A stretch of 64,000 nt of DNA from Bacteroides intestinalis (GTDB lineage Bacteria; Bacteroidota; Bacteroidia; Bacteroidales; Bacteroidaceae). The notes beneath the pieces are model-generated. The model searched no databases, was not told the origin of the DNA, and worked only from the letters and a program-made list of their open reading frames with translations. The stretch lies in contig NZ_CABJDN010000010.1 of assembly GCF_902364365.1 (NCBI RefSeq), positions 214,506-278,505 of the forward strand, in the 5' to 3' direction. Position numbers and translations under genes: made by a program. Of the stretch, positions 6,867-16,304 are shown one piece after another (within the stretch, counting starts at the first letter, position 1; each line of letters begins with the position of its first letter).

Positions 6867-8183
6867 ATGAAATTCTACGATAGGGAACAAGAAACAGCCA
6901 AGCTGCAAGAGATACAACAGAAATCTCTTCTTCAAGCTCAAATGACCATCATTACCGGACGAAGACGTATCGGCAAAACTCAATTATTGCTAAATGTCAC
7001 TGCAGGTCAACCTACACTCTATTTCTTCGTAGCCCGCAAAGCAGAAGCCGATCTTGTCGTTGACTTCCAGGCAATCGCAACCCGCAATCTGGGGATTCCT
7101 TTCTTCGGACAGGTAACTTCCTTTGCCGAACTATTCCGCTTTCTCATGGAGTATTCCGCCATGAACCCGTTCAATCTCATTATCGATGAATTTCAAGAGT
7201 TCTTCAATATCAATCCCTCCATTTACAGCGAAATGCAGCACAATTGGGATATCAACAAAGACAAAAGCAGAATGAACCTCTTACTTAGCGGATCTGTCTA
7301 TTCGCTAATGCAAAAGATATTTCAAAATAGCAAAGAACCGCTATTTGGCAGGGCCACTGCATACATCCGGCTAAAACCATTTCGTACAGATGTGCTGAAA
7401 CAGATACTTTCTGATCATAATGCACGCTATACCGATGAGGATTTATTGGCTTTATATGCATTTACCGGTGGTGTGGCAAAGTATGTTCAACTTTTTATGG
7501 ATAATGGTATATATACCAAGAAGAAGATGCTGGATTATATGATACAGGAAGATTCACTCTTCATCAGTGAAGGAAAAAATATGCTTGTCGAAGAATTCGG
7601 AAAAGATTATGCAGTCTACTTTTCTATTCTTGCAGCCATAGCAAGAGGGGAAAATACACGCGCCAAAATAGAAGCGGTTGTGCAGAAAGAATTAGGCGGA
7701 TACCTCTCCCGCTTGGAAAAAGATTTCAATCTGATAGAAAAACGTATACCACTATTGGCAAAAGTAGAAACGAAGAATGTACGCTATTGCCTGTGCGATA
7801 ACTTTCTATCTTTTTGGTTCCGTTTCATCTTCAAATATTATTATATGGTGGAGATTGGTTCCTTTACGATGTTGCGTGAAATCATTGAACGCGATTATGA
7901 GATATTCAGCGGTCAAATACTGGAGAGGTATTTTGCCACGCGCTTCATGGAAAAACAATGTAGCACTCGTATCGGTGGCTTTTGGGATAGAAAAAGAGAA
8001 AATGAAATAGACCTTATCACACTGAATGAATTGGAGAAATCTGCCCAGATCATTGAAATAAAACGCCAGAAACGGAAGATTGACATGGAACGTCTACGGA
8101 TAAAAGGCGCATTTTTTATTGAAAGCACCGGACTAAAGGATTATCAAGTAGAATATTTAGGACTGTCTATGGAAGACATGTAG
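6867..8183 (+). CDS. ATP-binding protein, archaeal-ATPase/DUF234 type
   Basis: The 438-residue protein starts at the ATG at 6867; an upstream TTG start at 6798 is excluded because it lies inside the promoter. The N-terminal half is a P-loop ATPase with Walker A GRRRIGKTQLL near residue 32, Walker B NLIIDEFQEF near 107, and a sensor-like LLLSGSVYSLM. The C-terminal part (about 300-430) is the DUF234 module, seen as CDNFLSFWFRFIFKYYY and ending with WDRKRENEIDLITL, which resembles a PD-(D/E)xK nuclease core. These proteins are common, often multicopy and of unknown cellular role. It stands alone with its own promoter and palindromic operator candidate. Confidence 0.88.
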   Translation: MKFYDREQETAKLQEIQQKSLLQAQMTIITGRRRIGKTQLLLNVTAGQPTLYFFVARKAEADLVVDFQAIATRNLGIPFFGQVTSFAELFRFLMEYSAMNPFNLIIDEFQEFFNINPSIYSEMQHNWDINKDKSRMNLLLSGSVYSLMQKIFQNSKEPLFGRATAYIRLKPFRTDVLKQILSDHNARYTDEDLLALYAFTGGVAKYVQLFMDNGIYTKKKMLDYMIQEDSLFISEGKNMLVEEFGKDYAVYFSILAAIARGENTRAKIEAVVQKELGGYLSRLEKDFNLIEKRIPLLAKVETKNVRYCLCDNFLSFWFRFIFKYYYMVEIGSFTMLREIIERDYEIFSGQILERYFATRFMEKQCSTRIGGFWDRKRENEIDLITLNELEKSAQIIEIKRQKRKIDMERLRIKGAFFIESTGLKDYQVEYLGLSMEDM

Positions 8184-8290
8184 TCTTCCGTAGACATAAA
8201 GAAAGAATTTTCTTTATTCCACCTCCATAAAGGCAGACTTTCAAGTATTTCAGCAACATACTCTTTTATCTCTAAAAGGGGAAATAGAAA

Positions 8291-8326
8291 AATCCTGCAT
8301 ATACAGCGGCATGTGTATGCAGGATT
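8291..8326 (+). terminator. Hairpin after the ATPase gene, possible terminator
   Basis: AATCCTGCATATAC (8291-8304) pairs with GTGTATGCAGGATT (8313-8326) across an 8-nt loop, with one G-U pair on the plus strand. There is no T-run on the plus side. The minus side is followed by TTTCTATTTC, so it may serve the GH78 transcript as well. Confidence 0.5.
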
Positions 8327-8377
8327 CTCGTATAATATACTTCATTTATGCAATTTTTTAATGTAAAAAGCCTGTTC

Positions 8378-8433
8378 CTTGTTTGCAAAACACTAACTTC
8401 CTGTCGACAGGAAGTTAGTGTTTTGCAAACAAG
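8378..8433. repeat. 56-bp perfect palindrome
   Basis: Arms of 28 bases (8378-8405 and 8406-8433) are exact reverse complements with no loop, meeting at CTGTC|GACAG. A second small palindrome, GAAGTT|AACTTC, follows at 8433-8444. No T-run follows on either side, so it is not a normal terminator. Confidence 0.9.
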
Positions 8434-8440
8434 AAGTTAA

Positions 8441-8501
8441 CTTCATTCAGAAAGAACACTTGTTTCATTAAAAAGAAACACTACTTTCATTAGAAACGAG
8501 C
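8441..8501. repeat. Three degenerate ~20-bp direct repeats
   Basis: Successive segments of the form TTCATTaaaAAGAAaCACT follow the palindrome. Copies differ by several bases, so the boundaries are approximate. Confidence 0.45.
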
Positions 8502-8658
8502 AATATATCGACTTTTTAGAGTTGTAAACTATTCGCTATACACCTGACAATATGCAGTCTACAAAAATACAATTCTTTCTTTTCTTCCATCCGGTAGAAC
8601 AGGGCAAAAGAACAGATTCTAAAGCTATTAAATATGCAAAGTGTCAGAATGACTTATT

Positions 8659-11600
8659 TCATTTCTTCCTCTTCCTTTCCGCAAGCGGATAATCCTTCTT
8701 CACCTCAAACGAATAGCTGCCGGAAAGAAGTTTCAGAACCACCTCTCCATTTCCTTCACTGATAAATTCTATTCCTTTACACTTTCGGACAGGCTTCGTT
8801 TTCTCGCGAACATCCCTCAACGATGCAGCCGGCAGATGTAAGGTAGCTGTAGTATTGGCAGGTACAGTGAAAGTATAACGAATCACTCCGCTCTCCACTT
8901 TCCAGCCACTTTCAATGCGCCCATACATAGAATCATAATATCCCCGTGCATACGTCATCTTCCCTGTTGGATCGGGTATCGGCTTCAGAACGAACTGCTT
9001 GAAACCGGGAGAAGTTTCATCACGCTGTATTCCTAAAGAGTAATTATACATCCAGGCACCCACGGCACCGAAAGAATAATGATTGAAAGAATTCATGCGA
9101 TTGTTTCCACCAAAACCATCTGTGCGAGTATAAGAGTTCAGACGTTCCCAGATGGTAGTGGCTCCCTGTTCAATGGAATAAAGCCACGAAGGATAACTGG
9201 TCTGCTGAAGTAGCCTGTAAGCCAAGGCTGAATGCCCGTAGTCAGACAAAGCCTTATTGATCCATGATGTGCCGATGAAACCTGTCATCAGAGAGTAAGG
9301 CGGGCATTGCTGACCTCTGTCTGTGGTATTCTCCCTTCTCACAGTCTCTGCAAGATTGGCAATCACCTTATTACGATTCTCTTCATCAATAATATTGAAA
9401 GCCAACGGAAGCACATACGAAGTCTGTATATCTATATGTGATCCTTTCTTCTCAGGGACAAAAGCCGAAAACCGGGTCTTTCCGGTCTCAGGCTCTATAT
9501 ACGTTTTATTGAAGAAATCCTTCCGGGCGGCATGCAGTTCACGAAACCACTCGGCATCGGTAGCCTTACCAAGGACAGTCGCCATCTTAGCCATCAACTC
9601 CAGATCATAAATGAAGTAGGCTTCCCATACCAGAGATTTATCATTCTTCTCATCCTCCAGCCCCAGCCAGTCACACAAATCACCCCACGAACGGGTTTGA
9701 ACAATCAGGTTGGTTTCTGTTTCGATGGTATTATCGATGATGTATTGAATATAGCGCTTCATAGCGTCATAGTGTTCGCTCAACAAAATGGTATCCCCAT
9801 ATTGCTGGTAACACTCCCAAGGCACTGTGATTCCGGCACTTCCCCACAGCAGACCGCCAAAGCCACCACCTAATGGAGCAATATCCGGAAAACGCCCATC
9901 CGTCCGCTGAACATCGCGCATAGAACGGAGATAGCGTCTCAGGAATTGCGGGACATCCGCCAGATAAGTTGCCGTGCGCGAGAAGACAGAAATGTCTCCT
10001 GCCCATCCCAGCCGTTCATTGCGTTGCGGGCAGTCCGTAGGAATGGAAAGGAAGTTTCCATAAGAAGACCAGGTTATATTCTTCCAAAGCTGATTCACCT
10101 GAGTATTGGAAGTCTCGTAGCGTGAGGCTAATTCGTGTATAGAGCTGAGTACTATCCCTTTCACCGCTCCCACAGACAACGGTTTATCAATGCCTGTGAT
10201 CTCTACAAAGCGGTAGCCATGATAGGTGAAGCGCGGAGAGATGGTTTCCTGCCCGCCTTTGGCTATATAAACATCCTGAGCCATAGCAGCACGGATATTC
10301 TCCAACATAATCATACCGATATTCCCTTCGTATTCCGGCAAATCGGGGTATTTCACCTCAGCAAAGCGCAGCGTAATTTCCGTTCCGGGTTTCATGCCCG
10401 ATAAACTAATCCGGGGAACTCCTACCATATTCTGCCCCATATCATACACAAACACACCGGGACGGACTTCTTCCACCGAGAGAGCCGTCAACTCATTTAT
10501 TTGTTTCACCGTCTGACCGAACTGCCCGGTAAGTTCAAAGCCTGAATAATCGTTCACCCACGGCATATTCGGATTACCTGCCGTACTGATATTACCTTCC
10601 AAGACAACTTCATGAGCCGGTTTCCAGGCAGATGCATCATAAGAGGCCATACTCCATCCTTCCACTGCCGTTTCCCTTAAAGCATCATACACTTCGCCCT
10701 GAAAGAAACTACCGTAAGTAATAGGACCTTCACTGAAATACTGCCAGGATAACGGATCGGTTACCACCACATCGGTCCGGCCATCTGCATACGTGATAAC
10801 CAGTTTTGCTAATAAAGATTGGCGGTCACCGAAGAAGTTCCAATTGTCTCCCGCAAAGGTAGCACCCCCACTCCACCAGCCTTCTGCCATCAAAGCGCCA
10901 AGGGCATTTCTACCGGAATGAACGTACTCCGTTACATCAAACGTTTGGTACAGGTGGGTTTTATTATACTGGGTAATTCCGGGATTAAAATAATCGTCTC
11001 CTATACGCTTGCCATTCAGATAAACCTCATAAATACCACGTGAAGTAACATACAAGCGGGCTTTGGCTATTTCAGTATCCGGAGTAGAGAAAACCGTACG
11101 AAGCATAGGGGCAGAATTACCTTTGGGAGTGAAAGTACGAAAAGCACCGGAAACACCGCCATCTATCCAGTTATTCCCTTCTTTACAAGTAGTTATCACA
11201 TTCGAAGGACTTCTGAAATTAGCAATCTCCATCTGCGGGAAAATAGCAGATTGGCCTGCGGGAACATCAAAACCGACATCGCCTACCACCGGGAAAGCAA
11301 TAAAATCACCTCCTCGTCCCAGCGGATTCAGATTTACCCTACCAACCTCTTCACCACCATCCACATAGAATCTTGTAAACCCTAAATCGGAAGTAAGGCT
11401 TATGGTATGCTGTGCATACTTGTTGTTTTCATGAATCCATGTCAGCGGAACAGGGAAACTTTTGAAAGGAACGCTTCCCTGATCGTCCGGATGGTATCCC
11501 ACACGATACACATTCAGCATTGCCTTTTTACCCGAAGCGAGTGAATCAATGCTCAATTCTATTTTAATGTAAGATTCATCTTTTCCATTCTGCAAGTGAT

Positions 11601-12204
11601 ACAGGTTCTTATTCTTATCCATCAGACGCTTATCATTCGCTCCGTAGACAAAGCCCGCACGCGTGCTTTTTGACTTTTCATCCAGCTGAAGTGAAACATT
11701 CAGCCTGAATGCCGGGAGATAGTGAGAATAGAGCATCCTGTCTTTATCTCCGCCACCTATCCACTTGGCACCACTCCATCCCTCGTAAGGAGAAGTTTTA
11801 CTCATTAATCCTGTCTCAAACCAGGACGTTTCCGATGATTGTTCGCCTCTTTGATTCCAAACGTTGACCGTCCAGAAATAGCAGGTAGCAGGTTGCAAAG
11901 GAGTACCGGCATATTCTATGTTCAGTGACAGGTCACTCGACACTTTTCCGCTATCCCATACCAAACTACCCATTTCATCAGTCACTATTATCTGATAGGC
12001 CTTCTGCGAATAACCTCTTTCAGTATCCGGCACCACCATCTGCCAACTGAAACGAGGCTTTTCTACATCGATGCCTAATGGCATTTCGGCATATTCCACC
12101 TTGAGTTTTTTGATAGAAACAGGATTTTCTACAGCATATAACAAAGCCGGGCAAGCCAGGCAGATAGAAAGAATCAACAATACAAGAGATTTATAGCTTT
12201 TCAT
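8659..12204 (-). CDS. GH78 alpha-L-rhamnosidase
   Basis: This 1181-residue exported enzyme has a signal peptide ending near ALLYA. The N-terminal region (NPVSIKKLKVEYAEMPLGID, CYFWTVNVWNQRG) is the beta-sandwich typical of Bacteroides GH78. It is followed by the Bac_rhamnosid_N region around residues 380-520, the (alpha/alpha)6 catalytic barrel around 700-1040, and a C-terminal beta domain. The acid motif DCPQRNERLGWAGD carries Glu at 730, and ATTIWERLN carries the probable catalytic base Glu at 1020. It would release terminal alpha-L-rhamnose in the periplasm or at the surface. It is the last gene of the large PUL, 142 bases after the acyltransferase gene. The family call is very sure; linkage preference is unknown. 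Confidence 0.95.
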   Translation of the reverse strand: MKSYKSLVLLILSICLACPALLYAVENPVSIKKLKVEYAEMPLGIDVEKPRFSWQMVVPDTERGYSQKAYQIIVTDEMGSLVWDSGKVSSDLSLNIEYAGTPLQPATCYFWTVNVWNQRGEQSSETSWFETGLMSKTSPYEGWSGAKWIGGGDKDRMLYSHYLPAFRLNVSLQLDEKSKSTRAGFVYGANDKRLMDKNKNLYHLQNGKDESYIKIELSIDSLASGKKAMLNVYRVGYHPDDQGSVPFKSFPVPLTWIHENNKYAQHTISLTSDLGFTRFYVDGGEEVGRVNLNPLGRGGDFIAFPVVGDVGFDVPAGQSAIFPQMEIANFRSPSNVITTCKEGNNWIDGGVSGAFRTFTPKGNSAPMLRTVFSTPDTEIAKARLYVTSRGIYEVYLNGKRIGDDYFNPGITQYNKTHLYQTFDVTEYVHSGRNALGALMAEGWWSGGATFAGDNWNFFGDRQSLLAKLVITYADGRTDVVVTDPLSWQYFSEGPITYGSFFQGEVYDALRETAVEGWSMASYDASAWKPAHEVVLEGNISTAGNPNMPWVNDYSGFELTGQFGQTVKQINELTALSVEEVRPGVFVYDMGQNMVGVPRISLSGMKPGTEITLRFAEVKYPDLPEYEGNIGMIMLENIRAAMAQDVYIAKGGQETISPRFTYHGYRFVEITGIDKPLSVGAVKGIVLSSIHELASRYETSNTQVNQLWKNITWSSYGNFLSIPTDCPQRNERLGWAGDISVFSRTATYLADVPQFLRRYLRSMRDVQRTDGRFPDIAPLGGGFGGLLWGSAGITVPWECYQQYGDTILLSEHYDAMKRYIQYIIDNTIETETNLIVQTRSWGDLCDWLGLEDEKNDKSLVWEAYFIYDLELMAKMATVLGKATDAEWFRELHAARKDFFNKTYIEPETGKTRFSAFVPEKKGSHIDIQTSYVLPLAFNIIDEENRNKVIANLAETVRRENTTDRGQQCPPYSLMTGFIGTSWINKALSDYGHSALAYRLLQQTSYPSWLYSIEQGATTIWERLNSYTRTDGFGGNNRMNSFNHYSFGAVGAWMYNYSLGIQRDETSPGFKQFVLKPIPDPTGKMTYARGYYDSMYGRIESGWKVESGVIRYTFTVPANTTATLHLPAASLRDVREKTKPVRKCKGIEFISEGNGEVVLKLLSGSYSFEVKKDYPLAERKRKK

Positions 12205-12235
12205 AATATACAGTAATTCATAGATTTACAGTGTA

Positions 12236-12243
12236 CAAATATA
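12236..12243 (-). promoter_or_regulatory. Possible -7 box for the GH78 gene
   Basis: TATATTTG on the minus strand, 32 bases before the start codon. No convincing -33 box, so this is a weak call. Confidence 0.35.
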
Positions 12244-12346
12244 GTGTTTATCTAATAAATATTGAATGAGTAATTTGATATAATTCATTAGAAAATTGCC
12301 ATATCAGTAAACATAGAATCTAATTCAATAATCTGTATATAAGTCT

Positions 12347-13435
12347 TTATCCTATGATCCACTTACTGCCCGGTATGAACGAGATAATCTTCGTAGCGAT
12401 GAAACAGCTAATGAATGTACTTACTGCAATACAGGGTATAGCAGCAACAGTGGGCAGTTCCAGATTATGCTTGAACACGGTTACCCATAACCCAAGCCAG
12501 AATATGTGCATAAGGTACATACCATAGCTGAGCTTTGATGTTTCTGTAATAACCTGTGGCGGATTCTGACGGTTTATGCATGTGAAAAGAAGGAATGTAC
12601 CTGCCGTAAGAAGCACACAGTTGATGGTGCAGAAAGCCCATCCGATCTCTATTTCCGGGGTAACAAGAATTTCTCCGGGAATGGCCTGGATATAGAATGA
12701 GTAAATCGTCCATACAGCACCGACCACCATTAAAATAGTTCCTATAGTGAGGCGCTTGGAACGGTTCCACGTAAGATGCACACGTATATAATGCGCCATG
12801 ACAAGGTATCCCAAGTAACCGGAGAAGTACCACAACATATGGTATTCGTTCCAGAAACATTGTCCCCACACTTCACCAAACCAGCGGTTGAGATAAGGCA
12901 TACAGGTCGAGAGCAGGAACAGACCAATGAAGAAACGTTCTTCTTTAGCCGTAGCTTTACTCAGCCACGGCGATATGATGGGGATGAACAGATAAAGGCT
13001 GATCAAAGGATACATGAACCACAAGTGTCCGGCCAATGACGGAAAGTTCAGGAGTATCCGCGACATATCATTAAATGATGTTTCTCCGTTTATCTGTCCC
13101 CACAACATCGGAAGCGTACTGTACAGTATCATGAATATGAAGAATGGCGGCAAGATGCGAAGGGCACGTTGACGGTAGAATTGCCACATGGTCTGTTCTT
13201 TCTTCATCGGTGCAAGAAGAAATGCAGAGACAATCATAAACAGTGGCACCGCCATGCGTGAGAAACCGTCGTACACAGCTACCCATAGCCGGTCTGCCTC
13301 ACTACCCAGGTAGGACTGCGGCCCCACCATATCCGTAGCTCCGGCAGCACCATAAAAGTTTTCACTAGCATGGACAACCATGACAAGAAAGCACGCAAAT
13401 ACACGCACATAATCTAAAAAAACAATACGCTTCAT
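12347..13435 (-). CDS. Membrane acyltransferase, acyltransferase-3 family
   Basis: The 362-residue protein has about ten hydrophobic segments and begins with the family hallmark FLDYVRVFACFLVMVVHASE, where the Arg and His are the conserved functional residues. A later conserved segment, GHLWFMYPLISLYLFIPII, also fits. Such enzymes move acetyl or similar groups across the inner membrane onto sugars of envelope glycans. The start codon is 22 bases after the GH51 stop, so the two genes are co-transcribed. Its place inside a glycan-degradation operon is unusual; it could O-acylate a host glycan or a released product. Family sure, substrate unknown. Confidence 0.88.
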   Translation of the reverse strand: MKRIVFLDYVRVFACFLVMVVHASENFYGAAGATDMVGPQSYLGSEADRLWVAVYDGFSRMAVPLFMIVSAFLLAPMKKEQTMWQFYRQRALRILPPFFIFMILYSTLPMLWGQINGETSFNDMSRILLNFPSLAGHLWFMYPLISLYLFIPIISPWLSKATAKEERFFIGLFLLSTCMPYLNRWFGEVWGQCFWNEYHMLWYFSGYLGYLVMAHYIRVHLTWNRSKRLTIGTILMVVGAVWTIYSFYIQAIPGEILVTPEIEIGWAFCTINCVLLTAGTFLLFTCINRQNPPQVITETSKLSYGMYLMHIFWLGLWVTVFKHNLELPTVAAIPCIAVSTFISCFIATKIISFIPGSKWIIG

Positions 13436-13457
13436 CTTTTTTTATTTAAATATTTAA

Positions 13458-15977
13458 TTAGTTTGCTTTCAGACGCAATATGGTATATGAAAACGGTGGA
13501 AAACTATAGTCAAAACTTTCTCCGAAACCATTGTACTCACTCTCCTGCGGAGAAATCTTCATGGGTTCTTCAAAGGAATTCTCCTCCATATCGTTGGCTG
13601 CTGACAAAGAAATCACTTTACCAGTTTTCTCTACCTTGCTCACTCCTTCCAGTTTTATTCTTAACGGATAAGCTTCAGCCTCAGCATTCACTACTTTCAC
13701 AATCAACTCACCGGTTGCTTCATCATAGCCCGAAGAGAAGAACTGAAGCGGCGTTGTTTCCGGTGAATAAGATACGATCAGCTTACCATCCATATAGAGT
13801 TCACTCTTCAGCGGAGTAACCACCATCTTTACATCATACCACTGGTCGTTTTCAAGAGATTGCGCCACCCTGTCGCTAACCACACCGGTCGTGCGACCTT
13901 CTGCAACTCCTTCGATAGCTGTAGTCTGGTTGTTCCATCCGGCAACATTGTACACAAACCCCTTCTTATTATCTTCCGACAAGCCGAAATAGATAAAGAA
14001 ACCTTCGTGACCACCCGTCTTGCGGACTCTGCACTCAAGCGTAAACTCATTGCCGCTGAAACCATCTACGATATACTTCGTGGGTGTTTCCAGAGAAGTC
14101 TGGCTTAACAAACCGTCTTTCAAATTCCATGTACCCTTCTGCTCAGCAGGTTTAGCAAGATCCAGAGGAACGGCTGTTCCGTCTGCACGAGTCACTTTTA
14201 CGTCACTAAACTCTACCTGAGTATTCCATGAACCAAAGCCGAAGCGTCCTGCACTATATTCCATCTGCTGAGGAGCGCTCATAGTCAGATTGCTCTTTAC
14301 ATTATAGGTCGGACGATTCTCAGCAGCCATCTTCTGCACATAGTAAGAACTGCGCCCTAACACCTGATCCGTATCCAGCCAGATGAGGTTGACAGCCCAT
14401 GAACGGTCATTCCGGTTTTCCAATAACGGAGCATAGGAAGTCATTTTCACCAGATCACCATTACGCTCCATGCCGGAGATGAAAGCTGCTTCCGAAAGGG
14501 CTGCACGCAGGTTACCTCCACCCACATTGGCATTGCAAGCATATTCGCCTACATACACATCGTATTTTCCACGCGGATGGTTATCAAAAATCTTTGTATT
14601 CTGGAAGAAGAATTCGGGATTGACGTACCAGTGCGGATCAATCATATCTGTCTTGGCAATCTTACCTGTTCCGCCCAAGCCATGATTGGAAATCAAGGTC
14701 AGTTCGGGATATTTCTCTTTGATAGCGGTATAGAAGATATCGAAGCGCTTGTCGTACTCATCGCCCCAGTTTTCATTGCCAATCTCAACATACTGCAATG
14801 GGAAGGGGGCGGGATGTCCCTGCTCGGCACGCTTAGCACCCCACTCGGTGGTGACGTCGCCGATGGCATATTCTATAGCATCCATACAGTCGTCCAGATA
14901 GTAAGCAATCTTATTCTCAGGCGAAGCATCTCCCATGCGGTACTGGCAACCCAGCCCGACATTGCAGACAAACATCGCCTTTGCACCTATATCCTCACAG
15001 AACTGCAACATTTCATAGTATCCGAAACCGTATGAGCAACGATATCCCCATGTGCTGTATTCTCCCGACCGTGCAGCAGGATCACCCAAGGTTTTCTTCC
15101 ATTCAAAGCGGTTCTCCAATGAGATGCCCTCCACTACACAACCACCGGGCCAGCGTACAAATGCCGGTTGCAGACCTGCCAGCATTTCTGCTACATCATT
15201 CCGCAAGCCATTCGGACGATTACGGAAAGTCTTCTCCGGGAAGAGGGATACATAGTCCACGTAAACCGTACCCGGTCCGTCAAATTCCAGAGCCAGTTTT
15301 CCTTTCGCATCGGTAGCCGCGGGTCTCATCATCTGGTGAACATCGTTCCACGTACCGCTTCCGCTTATCTCAATAGGGGCAGAAGCCAGTACTTCATCCT
15401 TTTCGGACAACAGCAGGGCAGTTATTTTTCCTTTATAGTCGGCAGAAGTGCGAAGAATAGTACGCAGCAGATAAGAATCTTCCTTTACCAGATTCATGCC
15501 CCAGTATCCTCCATTAATCAGGCGGACAGGAGTCGAGGCATCTTTGATGGTTACTTTCAGATTATTGGGTGCTGTCGGATATTTGGGATTTTCTTTCGTC
15601 AGTTTCATCTCTGCATGAGCAGTTTCCTGAGTATTCAGGTTCCACCCCGGCACAGGCTCGGTAGTCCAGCGGAAACTTCCTTCCCGCACTTCACCTGACA
15701 TGTGGTTGCAGACTTTCTTCGGATGCAGTACATCTCCTTCAGCATAATAGCCTTCGGGCATTTCCAGTTCTTCGAAGCTACGGTTCTTTACCAGCTCGGC
15801 ATATAAGCCACCATCTCCTGCATGATTAATTTCTTCGAAAAAGATTCCGTACATGGATGGAGCTACTTCGGCTCCTTTCTCTTGTAGATTGATTACAAGT
15901 TCTTCTTTCGGTGCAATGCTATTGCAGGCGCTCAATAGTAAAGCAGCCGCGGCAGAGCATAAAAAAAACTTTTTCAT
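13458..15977 (-). CDS. GH51 alpha-L-arabinofuranosidase lipoprotein
   Basis: The 839-residue protein has a lipoprotein signal (AAAALLLSAC), so it is membrane-anchored. After the GH51 opening (GIFFEEINHAGDGGLYAEL) and a carbohydrate-binding-like insert (about 100-250), the catalytic barrel contains FVRWPGGCV, the acid/base IGNENWGDEYD with Glu 402, and the nucleophile VYVGEYACN with Glu 478. A further segment at about 610-760 (WNLKDGLLSQTS, GFFIYFGLSEDNKKG, WYDVKMVVTP, ELYMDGKLI) looks like an inserted LamG/jelly-roll domain, making it longer than usual for the family. It would remove arabinofuranose side chains for the PUL. A minus-strand -7 box lies upstream. Confidence 0.94.
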   Translation of the reverse strand: MKKFFLCSAAAALLLSACNSIAPKEELVINLQEKGAEVAPSMYGIFFEEINHAGDGGLYAELVKNRSFEELEMPEGYYAEGDVLHPKKVCNHMSGEVREGSFRWTTEPVPGWNLNTQETAHAEMKLTKENPKYPTAPNNLKVTIKDASTPVRLINGGYWGMNLVKEDSYLLRTILRTSADYKGKITALLLSEKDEVLASAPIEISGSGTWNDVHQMMRPAATDAKGKLALEFDGPGTVYVDYVSLFPEKTFRNRPNGLRNDVAEMLAGLQPAFVRWPGGCVVEGISLENRFEWKKTLGDPAARSGEYSTWGYRCSYGFGYYEMLQFCEDIGAKAMFVCNVGLGCQYRMGDASPENKIAYYLDDCMDAIEYAIGDVTTEWGAKRAEQGHPAPFPLQYVEIGNENWGDEYDKRFDIFYTAIKEKYPELTLISNHGLGGTGKIAKTDMIDPHWYVNPEFFFQNTKIFDNHPRGKYDVYVGEYACNANVGGGNLRAALSEAAFISGMERNGDLVKMTSYAPLLENRNDRSWAVNLIWLDTDQVLGRSSYYVQKMAAENRPTYNVKSNLTMSAPQQMEYSAGRFGFGSWNTQVEFSDVKVTRADGTAVPLDLAKPAEQKGTWNLKDGLLSQTSLETPTKYIVDGFSGNEFTLECRVRKTGGHEGFFIYFGLSEDNKKGFVYNVAGWNNQTTAIEGVAEGRTTGVVSDRVAQSLENDQWYDVKMVVTPLKSELYMDGKLIVSYSPETTPLQFFSSGYDEATGELIVKVVNAEAEAYPLRIKLEGVSKVEKTGKVISLSAANDMEENSFEEPMKISPQESEYNGFGESFDYSFPPFSYTILRLKAN

Positions 15978-16304
15978 ACGCCTGTTTTATTAATCGGTAT
16001 TAGATATATAATGTTTGTTCACAAAGATAAGCCATGTCTTTCTATCAGAATAGTCACAATCTTGCCAAAAAAAGCAATTTTTAGGCCAAAACGGAGAAAC
16101 ATTCCTGATTTAGAGGTAAAAATCACACTCTTTTCATGGCTATTTATAAATTGGGTTGACTTTCATTATCTAAAAGCCAACCCAATTCAAATAGTCTAAC
16201 GGCAGTTTTCCTTATCAAAGTTAAAGTGTAACAGCCAAAAGTTATCTTCCAATATTTATCTTATTTTGCAACACTTTTCGCGTTCCTAATCCACAATCAT
16301 TTTT
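15978..16304. other. 327-base gap between GH2 and GH51
   Basis: Holds a possible minus-strand -7 box, TATCTTTG (16022-16029), 45 bases before the GH51 start, without a clear -33 box. It also holds an inverted repeat (16149-16158 AATTGGGTTG with 16178-16187, 19-nt spacer) and one copy of TAAAAGCCAAC at 16171-16181. No gene is seen. Confidence 0.55.

Larger units (their letters stand above)
8184..8658. other. 475-base intergenic region with large palindromes
   Basis: Lies between the 3' ends of the ATPase gene and the GH78 gene. It contains an imperfect hairpin, a 56-bp perfect palindrome and degenerate short repeats. No protein gene is seen. Confidence 0.7.

Noticed and set aside
8378..8433. 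Invertible promoter (phase-variation switch)
   Set aside because: The two arms meet with no DNA between them, no promoter lies next to them and no recombinase gene is near.
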